DNA of 64,000 bases, taken from positions 124,001-188,000 of the forward strand of contig NZ_JARGDQ010000004.1 in NCBI RefSeq assembly GCF_029210385.1, read 5' to 3'. Below the pieces are notes generated by a model. It saw only the letters and a program-made list of their open reading frames with translations, was not told where the DNA came from and ran no database searches. The translations under genes were made by a program, and so were the position numbers. Origin of the DNA: Desulfurivibrio dismutans (lineage in GTDB: Bacteria > Desulfobacterota > Desulfobulbia > Desulfobulbales > Desulfurivibrionaceae). This document shows, one piece after another, positions 20,641 through 29,612 of the stretch; within the stretch, counting starts at the first letter, position 1; every line of letters starts with the position of its first letter.

Positions 20641-20934
20641 TCAGCAGCCGCAGGTGGCGCCGCAGGCCGGGGTTGAGGTCGGGGCCTTTGAGGTCGAGGG
20701 GGAAGAAGCCGCCGCGCAGTCGCCGGCGGCGGCACAACTTTTACCTTTGCCGTTGCTGTTGGAATAACCGTCGGCGTACCATCCTCCGCCTTTGAGCTGG
20801 AAGCTGCTCTGGGAAATGATTTTGCTTAACACTCCGCCGCAGCTTTCGCAGGTGGTCAGTGGGGCATCGCTGATGCTTTGCCTGGTTTCGGTGATTTTTT
20901 GACAGGACTGACATTCGTACTCATAGATCGGCAT
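20641..20934 (-). CDS. FmdB-family zinc-ribbon protein
   Basis: The 97-residue protein opens with MPIYEYECQSCQKITETRQSIS and has paired cysteines (C8/C11 and C29/C32) that make the FmdB/CxxC zinc ribbon, followed by GGGWYADGYS and a low-complexity Ser/Ala/Cys tail ending CGATCGC. FmdB proteins are called putative regulators, but their role is unknown. The ATG is good and no operon partner is on this strand. It converges with queA, with 11 bp between stops. Confidence 0.85.
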   Translation of the reverse strand: MPIYEYECQSCQKITETRQSISDAPLTTCESCGGVLSKIISQSSFQLKGGGWYADGYSNSNGKGKSCAAAGDCAAASSPSTSKAPTSTPACGATCGC

Positions 20935-21160
20935 GACAGCAATTCCTCAGCGGTTGCGATTTTTTTGTCTTTGGTGCATCCTGCCGATAAGCTGTGCGGG
21001 TGGCTGGCTTATACCGGCCGAGAAGGCCTTGCAATCTGCGGTTATCCGGTTCTCGGACCGGGCACGGGTTGGGCCAGGCCGACAATTTCAGGATGACCAC
21101 GACAAAAAAATCAGTTAAGTAGTTACATTGGTTGGTTTCGGGAAATACAGGTAAAGCCGA

Positions 21161-21442
21161 AAATTGTCGGCGTCGTAAAAAGCGGCGCCACCGACTGGGC
21201 TCGCTTGGTAACTGACTGTTTTCGCGTTATCGGCCAACCAGTTTGGCGGGTTTTTGCGAGGCCATCAAAGTTGTGCCCCTTCGGCGCTCAACACTCTAAT
21301 GCCGCCGGGGCAATATGTCAACGTAAGGGCGGTAAATTTGTCGGCGTTGCCGGTGCCGCGCCGCCTAATGGGCACGCACTGCAACTCATTGTTGCGGCGC
21401 TGCCGAGCAACACGTTTGGTGAGTTTTTGCGAGGCCATCAAA
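21161..21442. repeat. Two diverged direct repeats, 173-bp period, in a 550-bp gene-free stretch
   Basis: The 20935-21484 gap carries no credible gene. Within it two units of about 110 bp repeat at an offset of 173. Both begin near ATTGTCGGCG/TTTGTCGGCG (21163 and 21336) and end with an identical 20-mer GTTTTTGCGAGGCCATCAAA (21250-21269 and 21423-21442). The ends are best conserved, the middles are diverged. The right unit ends 42 bp before the GTG start of the signalling operon. This may be a dispersed repeat or leader element; no known riboswitch pattern was recognised. Confidence 0.6.
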
Positions 21443-21484
21443 TTTTTGCAGTTGGCGATCGTTGGAACATCGGGAGACAATTAA

Positions 21485-21826
21485 GTGCAGCAGATAGCGA
21501 CGGTACAAGCGACCGAAGGCATGGTGCTGGCCAAGGATGTGGAAACCGGGGATAACCGGGTACTCTGTGGTAGGGGTACCACCCTGACGGCGGCCATGAT
21601 CGATCGTTTCAAGCGGATGGATATCACCCACATCACGGTGGAGGGCCATCCGGTGGTGGTGGAGGGGGCCAGAACCCTCAAGGAAGAAGTGATGGATGTG
21701 GAGGAACGGTTTAGCCGGGTGCGGCACATCAAACCGTTGATGTATCTGAAAAAACGGATTCAGGAACGGCTGATAGCGGCGCGGCGACCGGCGGCCCCGC
21801 CGGCCGGCCAGGGAGATGGCGCATGA
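21485..21826 (+). CDS. Small protein resembling the N-terminal module of HD-GYP proteins
   Basis: The 113-residue protein (GTG start, GGGAG nine bases upstream) has TEGMVLAKDVETGDNRVLCGRGTTLTAAMIDRFKRMDITHITVEG. This pattern (PGMVLAKDV...LL.KGT.LTE..I..L) is found before or after catalytic domains in HD-GYP proteins; the same module ends the HD-GYP protein at 53100-54464. The C-terminal third is basic and possibly coiled. The stop overlaps the start of the next gene (ATGA), so it is translationally coupled to an HDOD protein. Function is unknown; a protein-interaction role in c-di-GMP signalling is an inference. Confidence 0.65.
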   Translation: MQQIATVQATEGMVLAKDVETGDNRVLCGRGTTLTAAMIDRFKRMDITHITVEGHPVVVEGARTLKEEVMDVEERFSRVRHIKPLMYLKKRIQERLIAARRPAAPPAGQGDGA

Positions 21827-22713
21827 GTCCGGAACAGGATCAAAAAAGGGAGGCGATCCGCAAGGCGCTGCGGGAGGTGAAAAACCTGCCCACCTTACCT
21901 GGGATCATCAGCAAACTCACCAAGATGGCCGATGATCCGGACACCACCACCGAGCAGATGGGGCGGACCATCAGCAAGGATCATATTCTGGCGGCCAAAC
22001 TGCTTAAACTGGTCAACTCGGCCTTTTACGGATTTCCCCAGCGGATCAGTTCGTTAAGCAGCGCCATTGTTTTGCTGGGCTTCAATGTTATCAAGAGTCT
22101 GATTATCAGCGCCTCCATCTTTGAGCTGATGGAAGACCAGGACATGGAGTTGTGGGAGCATTCTCTGGGGTGCGCGGTGGTCTGCAGCGTACTGGCTAAG
22201 CGGCTGGGGGTCAGTGACCCGGAAGAGGTCAGCACCGCCGGGTTGATCCATGACCTGGGCAAAGTGGCCATCAAAATGGAACTGCCCAAGGAAAGCGAGG
22301 AACTCTCCGCTTTGGTGGTCTCCCGCCAGATTAACCGTTTCGAGGCCGAGCGCGAGTTGCTGGGGCTGGATCATGCCGAGGTCGGCGGCTGGCTGGCCAA
22401 GACCTGGAATCTGCCGGCCAAGCTGGTGGAGCCCATCAGCTGTCATCATGATCCTGGCCAGGCCAAAGCCGAACCTTTGGCCGCTGCCATTGTCCATTTC
22501 TCGGATATTGTTATTCGGGGTATGGGTTACGGGCATGGGCGGGATATATGGGTGCCGACCCTGGATCCCAAGGCCTGGGAGCTGTTGCGCCTCAAGCCGG
22601 TGGATATCGACGAGATCCTGGCTGAGGTGGAAGAGAAGTTGTGGGATGTGAAGGGGTTCAGCCTGGATATCAAGGCCGAGGCCCAAAGCATGGCGCAGGG
22701 AACCAAAGGATGA
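21823..22713 (+). CDS. HDOD domain protein
   Basis: This 296-residue cytosolic protein is essentially one HDOD domain (about residues 17-210): LPTLPGIISKLTKMADDPD, SKDHILAAKLLKLVNSAFYGFPQRISSLSSAIVLLGFNVIKSL and GLIHDLGKVAIKM. HDOD is a non-catalytic relative of HD phosphohydrolases used as a signalling scaffold. The HD pair H-D is present in IHDLGK, but the wider metal site is not that of an active HD-GYP. It overlaps its neighbours by 4 bp at both ends (ATGA), so the three genes are one translationally coupled unit with a GGDEF protein. Confidence 0.88.
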   Translation: MSPEQDQKREAIRKALREVKNLPTLPGIISKLTKMADDPDTTTEQMGRTISKDHILAAKLLKLVNSAFYGFPQRISSLSSAIVLLGFNVIKSLIISASIFELMEDQDMELWEHSLGCAVVCSVLAKRLGVSDPEEVSTAGLIHDLGKVAIKMELPKESEELSALVVSRQINRFEAERELLGLDHAEVGGWLAKTWNLPAKLVEPISCHHDPGQAKAEPLAAAIVHFSDIVIRGMGYGHGRDIWVPTLDPKAWELLRLKPVDIDEILAEVEEKLWDVKGFSLDIKAEAQSMAQGTKG

Positions 22714-23657
22714 GCATGTCGCGTTTGCTGATGGTTGGTTCGCCTGGCTTCCTGGCTCCCCAGGCCCGGACCCTGCTGGAGGCCAAAGGATATCAGCTGA
22801 AAGTCTGTGAACGTCTGCAGGATGCGGTGGGGCTGGTGCTGGAAGATCCGCCGGATTTGCTGGTGGTGGAAAAAGGTTTTGCCGGAGATGGTGACCGCCG
22901 GTTGATCAAGGCCGTTTCCGGATGTTTGCAGAAGGGTAATATCCCCATCCTGCTGGTCCTGGAACTGGAGGAACTGGAAGCGGAACTGGACTGGGATGTT
23001 TACCCGGTGGATGACATCATCACCCTGCCGCTGATACCGTCGTTGATGCTGGCCCGGCTGCAACTGGCCGAGGCTCGGATGCTCAGGGTGTTCGATAACA
23101 ATCCCTTAAGCCGCCTGCCCGGCAACACCTCTATTTTGCGGGCCATTCGTCGGGTGCTGGCGGAAGGTGGCGATTATGCGGTCTGTTATGTCGATATCGA
23201 CAATTTTAAGCCCTACAACGACCGGTATGGTTTCTCCCGCGGTGATGAGGTGATCCTGATGGTGGCCCGGATCATTGTCAACGTCATCGAGGAAAAGGCC
23301 CGCGAAGGCAGCTTTATCGGCCATGTCGGCGGCGATGATTATGTGTTCATCGTCACAGCGGAAAAGGCCGAGGAGGTTTGTCGGCAGATCATCGATAATT
23401 TCAACATGGTCCGCAACCTCTTTCTCAACGCCGAGGACATCGCCGCCGGTGCTTTTATCGGCCGGGATCGCCGGGACCAGGAAACCCGGTTCCCGTTGCT
23501 CAGCATTTCCATTGCCGTAGTGACCACCGGAAATGGACGTTATCGCCACTCCGGCGAGGTGGCCGTCGCCGCCTCCCAGTTGAAGCATTACGTAAAACGG
23601 TTGGCGGGCAGCAATTACCTGATTGAGCGGCGCGACAGTTGCGTCAGTGGCCAGTAG
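22710..23657 (+). CDS. Diguanylate cyclase-type GGDEF protein with receiver-like N-terminus
   Basis: The 315-residue protein starts at ATG 22710, overlapping the HDOD stop by 4 bp. Residues 1-125 look like a degenerate response receiver (SRLLMVGSPGFLAPQARTLL and DLLVVEKGF, with no clear phosphoacceptor Asp). From about 135 a GGDEF domain follows, with YAVCYVDIDNFKPYNDRYGFSRGDEVI and the active loop HVGGDDYVFIV. The loop reads GGDDY rather than GGDEF/GGEEF, so cyclase activity is uncertain. It is the last gene of the three-gene operon. Confidence 0.85.
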   Translation: MSMSRLLMVGSPGFLAPQARTLLEAKGYQLKVCERLQDAVGLVLEDPPDLLVVEKGFAGDGDRRLIKAVSGCLQKGNIPILLVLELEELEAELDWDVYPVDDIITLPLIPSLMLARLQLAEARMLRVFDNNPLSRLPGNTSILRAIRRVLAEGGDYAVCYVDIDNFKPYNDRYGFSRGDEVILMVARIIVNVIEEKAREGSFIGHVGGDDYVFIVTAEKAEEVCRQIIDNFNMVRNLFLNAEDIAAGAFIGRDRRDQETRFPLLSISIAVVTTGNGRYRHSGEVAVAASQLKHYVKRLAGSNYLIERRDSCVSGQ

Positions 23658-23733
23658 TTGTCGGCGGTGTGATTATCTTAATGACTGTTGCTGTTCAGTG
23701 ACCGGGCTCGGTGGCTGTTTACAGGTGTTTTAT

Positions 23734-26043
23734 ATGAGTATTGTAAGGTTTGCCCATACCTTGAGTTCTTGTCGAACGATTGCCGGGGTGATGGCGGTGT
23801 TCGGCCTGTTGTTTTTTGTGACTTGCCCTTCCGTAAGCCGGGCCGAAATTTTTCCTGTTTACGAGGAAATTAAACCCAAAGTCGCCTTTTGGAAGGACAT
23901 TTACGGGCGCTATTATTCCACTCAGGGGTTGCTCCACGATCGCTATGATCTCGATTTGGTCTATACCGTATTGGAAGTGGAGAACACCTGGGATAACGCC
24001 GCTCGCCGGCGGACTCGCAACAAAATTAACGCCGCCCGGGAAGAATACCGGGGCATTCTGCTCCATCTGGCGGCCGGCCACAAACCACGTAATGCCAGGG
24101 AAGAGCGGGTGCTTGATTTGTTCGGCGACCGGGCTACCCCGGAGCGGCTACGTCAGGCGGCCGGGCATATCCGTTTTCAGCGCGGCCTGAAGGATCGTTT
24201 TCAGAAGGGAGTGATCCGCTCCGGGGCCTATCTGGAACAGATCAAGGAGATTCTGCGCCAGTACGGGCTGCCGGAAGATCTGGCCTATCTGCCCCACGTC
24301 GAATCTTCTTTCAATTACGAAGCTTACAGCCGCCTGGGGGCGGCGGGGATCTGGCAGTTCATGCGGGCCACCGGGCGTCAGTACATGACCATCGACTATG
24401 TGCTGGATGAACGCCGAGATCCCATTCGGTCCACCCATGCCGCCGCTCAATTGCTGCAGGAAAATTACCAGCGGCTGGGGAACTGGCCCTTGGCCATCAC
24501 GGCATATAACCACGGAGCCACCGGCATGATCCGGGCCCGTAGCCGGCACGGTGATTACCCGGCCATCATTCTGCATTATACCGGCAACCGCTTCGGCTTT
24601 GCCTCCCGCAACTTCTATTCCGAGTTTCTGGCCGCCCGGGAGGTGGCCAAGAATGCCGAGCGTTACTTCGGTCTTTTGGAACTTGAGCCGGAGCGGCGCA
24701 GCCATGAAATTGTGTTAGGCGGTTATGCGTCCCTGGCGGAACTGGCCGTTCATCTGGGGTTGGACTTGACGACCCTGCACCGGTACAACCAGGGGCTGCG
24801 GGAACCGGTGCTGCGCGGTGAAAAATATGTACCCAAAGGCTACCATTTGCGGGTGCCGGCGACCCAGTCCACCGTTCGATTGGCCGCAGCCCTGCCGGAG
24901 GCCATGCTCCGGGAGCACCAGCGGCGCAGCGCTTTTTACACCGTGCGCCGGGGGGATACCGCCTGGGAGATTGCCCGCCGTCATGGGGTCAGTCTCAGTG
25001 CCTTGATGGCCGCCAATCAGCTCAACTCCCGGGCCACCATTTATGCCGGGCAAAATCTGCGTATTCCCGGAGTGGATGAACCGGCGGTGGTGCTGGCTGC
25101 CGCTTCCGGCGCCGGAGGCGGCAAGAGGCCGCCGGGTGAAAATGTGACCACTGCGGCGCCGGCCGCTCCTGCGGAACCTGCGGCTCCGTCGGCTTCTGCG
25201 GGGGCGGAAACCGTGATGGCGGCAGCCTCGGCCGAGAGTTTGGCCGGGGTGGACTTTATTCTGGCGGAAACCATGGCGGCGCCGGCCGACGAAGATCACC
25301 AGCCGGTCGAGATCAGACCGGACCAGGAAGATGTGGCCGGTTTAGGGGTTCTTTTGGCCTCCGCTCGGGAGAACGGCTGGAGCCTGGCCACGGCTGAACT
25401 GGCGATTAAGACCAGCCCGGTCGCCGGTGGTGAAAAAGTGGTGGCGGATGCTTCTGCCGACCTGCTGGGCAGCCGACTGGCCCTGTCGCTGTCTGGGGAC
25501 GGTTCCCGGCTACCGGCCATGACCCTGGCGGTGGCCGGGGCCGGTGAGCCCGATCCCGGGGCGGTCAACCCGGCGGTGGTCTGGGGAAACCTGTCGGTGG
25601 AAGAGGTACGGCAAACCACTGATGGCCGCCGGATCGGTTACATTCGGGTGGAGGTGGAAGAGACCCTGGGGCATTACGCCGACTGGCTGGGGATTCCCAC
25701 CCAGGAGTTACGGCGGCTCAACGGTTTCCCCTTCGGCCGGCCCATTCGGCTTGATCAGCGGTTGATGATTCCGCTGGACCGGGGAGTTGGGCAGGCGGTT
25801 TTCGAAGAACATCGTTACGAATACCACAAGAGCCTGGAAGAGGATTTTTATGCCGCGTACCGGGTGGAAGGAGTGGAGCCCTACCTGATCCAGGCCGGCG
25901 ACAACATCTGGGTGCTGGGTCGCGACGAGTTTGAACTGCCTTTATGGCTGATCCGCAAGTACAACCCCGACCTGGTCCTTGACCGCCTGCGCCCCGGTGA
26001 TAAGATCCGGATACCGGTGGTGGTGGCGGTCGATAAACGATAG
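23734..26043 (+). CDS. mltD: MltD-like lytic transglycosylase with LysM repeats
   Basis: The open frame begins at 23623, but ATG 23734 is chosen: it opens a signal peptide (RTIAGVMAVFGLLFFVTCPSVSRA) and has AGGTG upstream. The 769-residue product has a soluble transglycosylase domain (about 170-290), with catalytic E190 in HVESSFNYEAYS, GIWQFM and AITAYNHG, then LysM motifs at about 402-447 (YTVRRGDTAWEIARRHGVS) and 718-765 (YLIQAGDNIW). Between them lies a ~270-residue Ala/Glu-rich region. It cleaves peptidoglycan in the periplasm. LysM-bearing MltD proteins are usually lipoproteins; no lipobox is evident here. Confidence 0.9.
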   Translation: MSIVRFAHTLSSCRTIAGVMAVFGLLFFVTCPSVSRAEIFPVYEEIKPKVAFWKDIYGRYYSTQGLLHDRYDLDLVYTVLEVENTWDNAARRRTRNKINAAREEYRGILLHLAAGHKPRNAREERVLDLFGDRATPERLRQAAGHIRFQRGLKDRFQKGVIRSGAYLEQIKEILRQYGLPEDLAYLPHVESSFNYEAYSRLGAAGIWQFMRATGRQYMTIDYVLDERRDPIRSTHAAAQLLQENYQRLGNWPLAITAYNHGATGMIRARSRHGDYPAIILHYTGNRFGFASRNFYSEFLAAREVAKNAERYFGLLELEPERRSHEIVLGGYASLAELAVHLGLDLTTLHRYNQGLREPVLRGEKYVPKGYHLRVPATQSTVRLAAALPEAMLREHQRRSAFYTVRRGDTAWEIARRHGVSLSALMAANQLNSRATIYAGQNLRIPGVDEPAVVLAAASGAGGGKRPPGENVTTAAPAAPAEPAAPSASAGAETVMAAASAESLAGVDFILAETMAAPADEDHQPVEIRPDQEDVAGLGVLLASARENGWSLATAELAIKTSPVAGGEKVVADASADLLGSRLALSLSGDGSRLPAMTLAVAGAGEPDPGAVNPAVVWGNLSVEEVRQTTDGRRIGYIRVEVEETLGHYADWLGIPTQELRRLNGFPFGRPIRLDQRLMIPLDRGVGQAVFEEHRYEYHKSLEEDFYAAYRVEGVEPYLIQAGDNIWVLGRDEFELPLWLIRKYNPDLVLDRLRPGDKIRIPVVVAVDKR

Positions 26044-26087
26044 CCGGCAATGGCCGAAGCAATAAATATTTATTTCAGGAGTTGCCT

Positions 26088-29000
26088 GTGTCTACCGATA
26101 GTGAACGGCCCCGGCCGGTACTGCTTGCCGAGTACCGGCCGCCCTTTTTTCTGGTTGATGAGATCAAGCTGCAAGTTGATCTTTATGACGATCATGCCTT
26201 GGTGCGTGCATCATTGCGCTTGCGCCGAAATCCGGCGGCGGCGTCCGGTGAGGCCAACCTGGCGCTGGAGGGTGAAGAGTTGGAACTGCTGGAGTTGCGG
26301 CTGGACGGCGCCGAGTTGCCGCCAGAGCGGTATCTGGTGCAGGGAGACGGCAATCGTGATTTAACCGGACGCGCTTCCGTTGTCGGGGTAGAAGAGGGTT
26401 CCGCCCCAACAGCTGACCCCGGGGCCGCCGCCGGGGGGACAGATGACAACCGGGGACGGTTGCTGATCCTCGCTCCCCCGGAACAGTGCACCCTGGAAAC
26501 GGTAAGCCGCATCTATCCCGCCGCCAACACCGCCCTGGAGGGCCTGTACCGTTCCGGGCCGATGTTCTGCACCCAATGCGAGCCGGAGGGCTTCCGCCGC
26601 ATCACCTGGTACCCCGACCGGCCCGATGTCTCGGCCCCCTTCACGGTGACCATCAGCGCCGATAAGCAACAGTGCCCGGTGCTGCTGGCCGGGGGCAACC
26701 CCGCCGGCCAAGGTGAATGGCCGAACGGTCGCCACTGGGCCTCCTTCAAAGATCCCTTTCCCAAGCCCTCCTACCTTTTTGCTTTGGTGGCCGGCGATCT
26801 GGTGGGTATTCACGACCACTTCACCACCGCCTCGGGCCGGGAGGTGGCCCTGGCCATTTATGTGGAGGCCCACAACCGGGAACAGTGCAAGCATGCCATG
26901 GCGGCGCTGCAAAAGGCCATGCGCTGGGACGAGGAGACCTTCGGCCTGGAATATGATCTTGACCACTACCTGATTGTGGCGGTGGACGACTTCACCATGG
27001 GGGCCATGGAAAACAAGGGGCTCAACATCTTCAACGCCCGCTATGTCCTGGCCCGGCCGGAAAGCGCCACCGACGACGATTTTGAAAACATCGAGGCGGT
27101 GATCGCCCACGAATATTTCCATAACTGGACCGGCAACCGGGTCACCTGCCGGGACTGGTTTCAGTTGAGCCTCAAGGAAGGGCTCACCGTCTTCCGGGAC
27201 CAGCTCTTCAGCCAGCACCTGCACTCGCCGGGGGTCAAGCGGATCAACGACGTGCGGCTGCTGCGGGAGCATCAGTTCGCCGAAGATGCCGGGCCGCTGG
27301 CCCATCCGGTGCGGCCGGAATCGTACCTTGAGATCAACAACTTTTATACCCTCACCGTCTATGAAAAGGGCGCCGAGCTGGTGCGGATGCTCCACACCCT
27401 GCTGGGGCCGGAAAAATTCCGGGTCGGTCTGCGCCTTTATCTTACGCGCCACGACGGCGGGGCGGCCACCATCGAGGATTTTTTGGCCGCCATGGCCGAG
27501 GCCGGCGGCCGCGACCTGGCCGGTTTTGCCCGCTGGTACGCTCGGGCTGGAACGCCGGTGCTCCAGGTTACCGATGATTACGATCCGGTCGGCGGCCGTT
27601 ACCGGCTGCGGCTAAGCCAGCAGGCCGGTGCGCCGATCTCCGGCAAAGGCCAGGGTATTGGTTATGGCAACGGGGTGGGGGCCGCAAACCCCGTCGAAGT
27701 CGCACTTGGACGGGGGGCGCAAAACCCGGTAGCGACGGGTTCGCCGGCGGCCGGGCGCATGGACGCGCAGGAGGCCGCTGGCGCCTCGGAGGCCGGCAGG
27801 ATGCCGGCCGAGAATGAGTCGCTACCGGGTTTTGCGCCCCCCACCCCGGTGCCAAAGCCAACATCTTTGGCAGGGGCCTCCGCGCCGGCCGGCCATGACC
27901 AATACCGGCCGGCGGCGGCACCGTTGTTGATCCCCGTGGCCTTCGGGCTGCTGGAACCGGCGGGCGGGGAGGTGGCCGCCGGTTTGCTGGAACTGGTCGA
28001 TCATGAGCGGGAATTCGTCTTCGACGGTCTGGCCGCCCGGCCGGTCCCCTCGTTGCTGCGCGGTTTTTCGGCCCCGGTGCGACTGGCGTATGACTACCGT
28101 GAGGAGCAGTTGCGCCTGCTGCTGGCCCATGACTCCGACCCCTTCTGTCGCTGGGAGGCAGGTCAGCGGTTAAGCGGCGGCCTGATCCTGGAGCTGGCCC
28201 GTAAGTGGCGGGCCGGGGAAGAGCAGTCGCTGCCGGCGGCCTTTGTCGACACCTACCGGCAACTGTTGGCCCGGCTGCCGGCCCTGGAGGATAAATCCCT
28301 GGCCGCCCAACTGCCGGCCCTGCCGGCCGAGGATTACCTGGCCGAGCAGATGGCACAAATCGATGTCGAGGCGCTGCATGCCGCCCGCGAGTTGGTGCGC
28401 CGGGAGCTGGCCGTCGCCCTGCGGTCGGAGTGGATGGAGCTTTATCACCATAGCCGGGAGGAGGCCGCAGCCCTTGCGACCGGGGCCAAAGACGGCGGCT
28501 CCCTGTACAATCCCCGCCAGGCCGGCTGCCGGCGCCTGCAAAATCTGGCCCTCTCCTTTCTGCTGGCCCTGGATGAAGCCGAAGTGGTCGCCCTGGCCCG
28601 GAGCCAGTTCATTCAAGCCGACAACATGACCGACACCCTGGCCGCCATGCGGGGCCTGGTCCATGCCGCGGCCCTGGCGCAAAACCCGATAATTGCCGGC
28701 CGGCCGGTGACCGGCGCCGGGCCGGTGGCCCAGGTCGCAGTCTCAGAAACTCGGGCCGTTAATGATCCGGGCAATGATGCTCCCAGCGGCGATGTTACGG
28801 GCCGCGATGATTCTGCTTCAGCCACTGCCGCCGCCCGGGAGGTGCTGGCGGAATTTGCCGCCCGCTGGCGGCATGATCACTTGGTGCTGGACAAGTGGTT
28901 CAGTGTTCAGGCCACCGCCCCGGCTCCGGTGACCCTGGAGCAGGTGAAGGCGCTAATGGATCATCCGGCCTTTCGCCTGGCCAATCCCAACCGGGTGCGG

Positions 29001-29279
29001 GCCCTGATCGGGGCCTTTGCCGCCGGCAATGCGCCGGCCTTCCACCGGGCCGACGGCGCCGGGTACCGTTTCCTGACCGAACAGATTCTGGCTCTTGATC
29101 CACTCAATCCCCAGGTTGCCGCCCGGCTGGCGGCCCGTTTCAGCCGTTGGCGGCGCTACGACCCGGCCCGCCAGGCACTGATGCGCGCCGAGCTGAGCAA
29201 AATAGCCGCCGCCCCCAAGCTCTCCCGCGATGTCTACGAAATGGTCAGCAAGAGCCTGGGCCAACCGGATGCCAGCTGA
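26088..29279 (+). CDS. pepN: Aminopeptidase N with internal insertions
   Basis: A 1063-residue M1 zinc aminopeptidase, against about 870 in E. coli. GAMENKG (about 305), HEYFHNWTGNR (zinc ligands from 341) and LKEGLTVFRDQ are intact, so it should be active in the cytosol. The start is GTG 26088 because AGGAG lies just upstream; a TTG at 26082 would abut that site. Two low-complexity insertions account for much of the extra length: about residues 524-592, which contains a perfect 25-bp DNA inverted repeat, and about 865-915 (AQNPIIAGRPVTGAGPVAQV and following). Both begin close to a GCGCAAAACCCG sequence. The insertions lie after the catalytic domain, so they may be tolerated. Confidence 0.92.
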   Translation: MSTDSERPRPVLLAEYRPPFFLVDEIKLQVDLYDDHALVRASLRLRRNPAAASGEANLALEGEELELLELRLDGAELPPERYLVQGDGNRDLTGRASVVGVEEGSAPTADPGAAAGGTDDNRGRLLILAPPEQCTLETVSRIYPAANTALEGLYRSGPMFCTQCEPEGFRRITWYPDRPDVSAPFTVTISADKQQCPVLLAGGNPAGQGEWPNGRHWASFKDPFPKPSYLFALVAGDLVGIHDHFTTASGREVALAIYVEAHNREQCKHAMAALQKAMRWDEETFGLEYDLDHYLIVAVDDFTMGAMENKGLNIFNARYVLARPESATDDDFENIEAVIAHEYFHNWTGNRVTCRDWFQLSLKEGLTVFRDQLFSQHLHSPGVKRINDVRLLREHQFAEDAGPLAHPVRPESYLEINNFYTLTVYEKGAELVRMLHTLLGPEKFRVGLRLYLTRHDGGAATIEDFLAAMAEAGGRDLAGFARWYARAGTPVLQVTDDYDPVGGRYRLRLSQQAGAPISGKGQGIGYGNGVGAANPVEVALGRGAQNPVATGSPAAGRMDAQEAAGASEAGRMPAENESLPGFAPPTPVPKPTSLAGASAPAGHDQYRPAAAPLLIPVAFGLLEPAGGEVAAGLLELVDHEREFVFDGLAARPVPSLLRGFSAPVRLAYDYREEQLRLLLAHDSDPFCRWEAGQRLSGGLILELARKWRAGEEQSLPAAFVDTYRQLLARLPALEDKSLAAQLPALPAEDYLAEQMAQIDVEALHAARELVRRELAVALRSEWMELYHHSREEAAALATGAKDGGSLYNPRQAGCRRLQNLALSFLLALDEAEVVALARSQFIQADNMTDTLAAMRGLVHAAALAQNPIIAGRPVTGAGPVAQVAVSETRAVNDPGNDAPSGDVTGRDDSASATAAAREVLAEFAARWRHDHLVLDKWFSVQATAPAPVTLEQVKALMDHPAFRLANPNRVRALIGAFAAGNAPAFHRADGAGYRFLTEQILALDPLNPQVAARLAARFSRWRRYDPARQALMRAELSKIAAAPKLSRDVYEMVSKSLGQPDAS
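27712..27842. repeat. Perfect 25-bp inverted repeat inside the pepN reading frame
   Basis: The left arm (27712-27736, core CGCAAAACCCGGTAGCGAC) and right arm (27818-27842, core GTCGCTACCGGGTTTTGCG) are perfectly complementary over 25 bp with an 81-bp GC-rich spacer. A second, imperfect pair lies outside it (27659-27681 with 27837-27862, both built on CGGGGTGGGGG). The frame stays open through the whole element, encoding a Gly/Ala/Pro-rich stretch absent from ordinary PepN. It looks like an inserted palindromic element. Confidence 0.85.
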
Positions 29280-29466
29280 CGGGCAGTTGAACGGTTACGA
29301 TTTTTCTTGCCGCCGTCGGCATTTTCAGTTAATCAAGAACGTTTTTTGAGCGGTTTGCGAACCTGAGCCGTTTGGCTGAGGGTAACCGTTTGTCAGAGTT
29401 GATAACCTGTCTGATTAAACGGGCCGGGACGCCCCGGTTTTCTGAACGTTTACGCAAAATGGCGAC

Positions 29467-29517
29467 CGTTCACCAGGGGCGCTAACCTACTGATTTAACA
29501 GGCTGTAAACGTTCAGC
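29467..29517 (+). repeat. 51-bp repeat R2, with flanking 21-bp direct repeats
   Basis: Relative of 3823-3873 with the same length and shared ends; it runs into the left arm of element E. In addition, a 21-bp direct repeat (core CTGAACGTTTACGCAAAATG) stands at 29442-29462 and 29601-29621, the second copy being the right arm of element E plus its flank. The pepN-efp gap (29280-29633) is otherwise empty of genes. Confidence 0.65.
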
Positions 29518-29612
29518 CGTGCCCCAGATTCGGGCAAGCAGCCAAGCGCCGCGTACCCCGTGTACGTAAGCTTGGCTGATCGCCCGAAGGTGGGGTGCGG
29601 CTGAACGTTTAC
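29505..29612. repeat. Palindromic element E (108 bp) in the efp leader
   Basis: Arms GTAAACGTTCAGCCG and CGGCTGAACGTTTAC pair perfectly, continuing through GTGCCCC/GGGGTG and CGGGC/GCCCG, with the centre CGCGTAC and GTACG. The element ends seven bases before the GGAG of efp, so in a transcript starting upstream the hairpin would lie in the leader beside the ribosome site. Confidence 0.85.
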
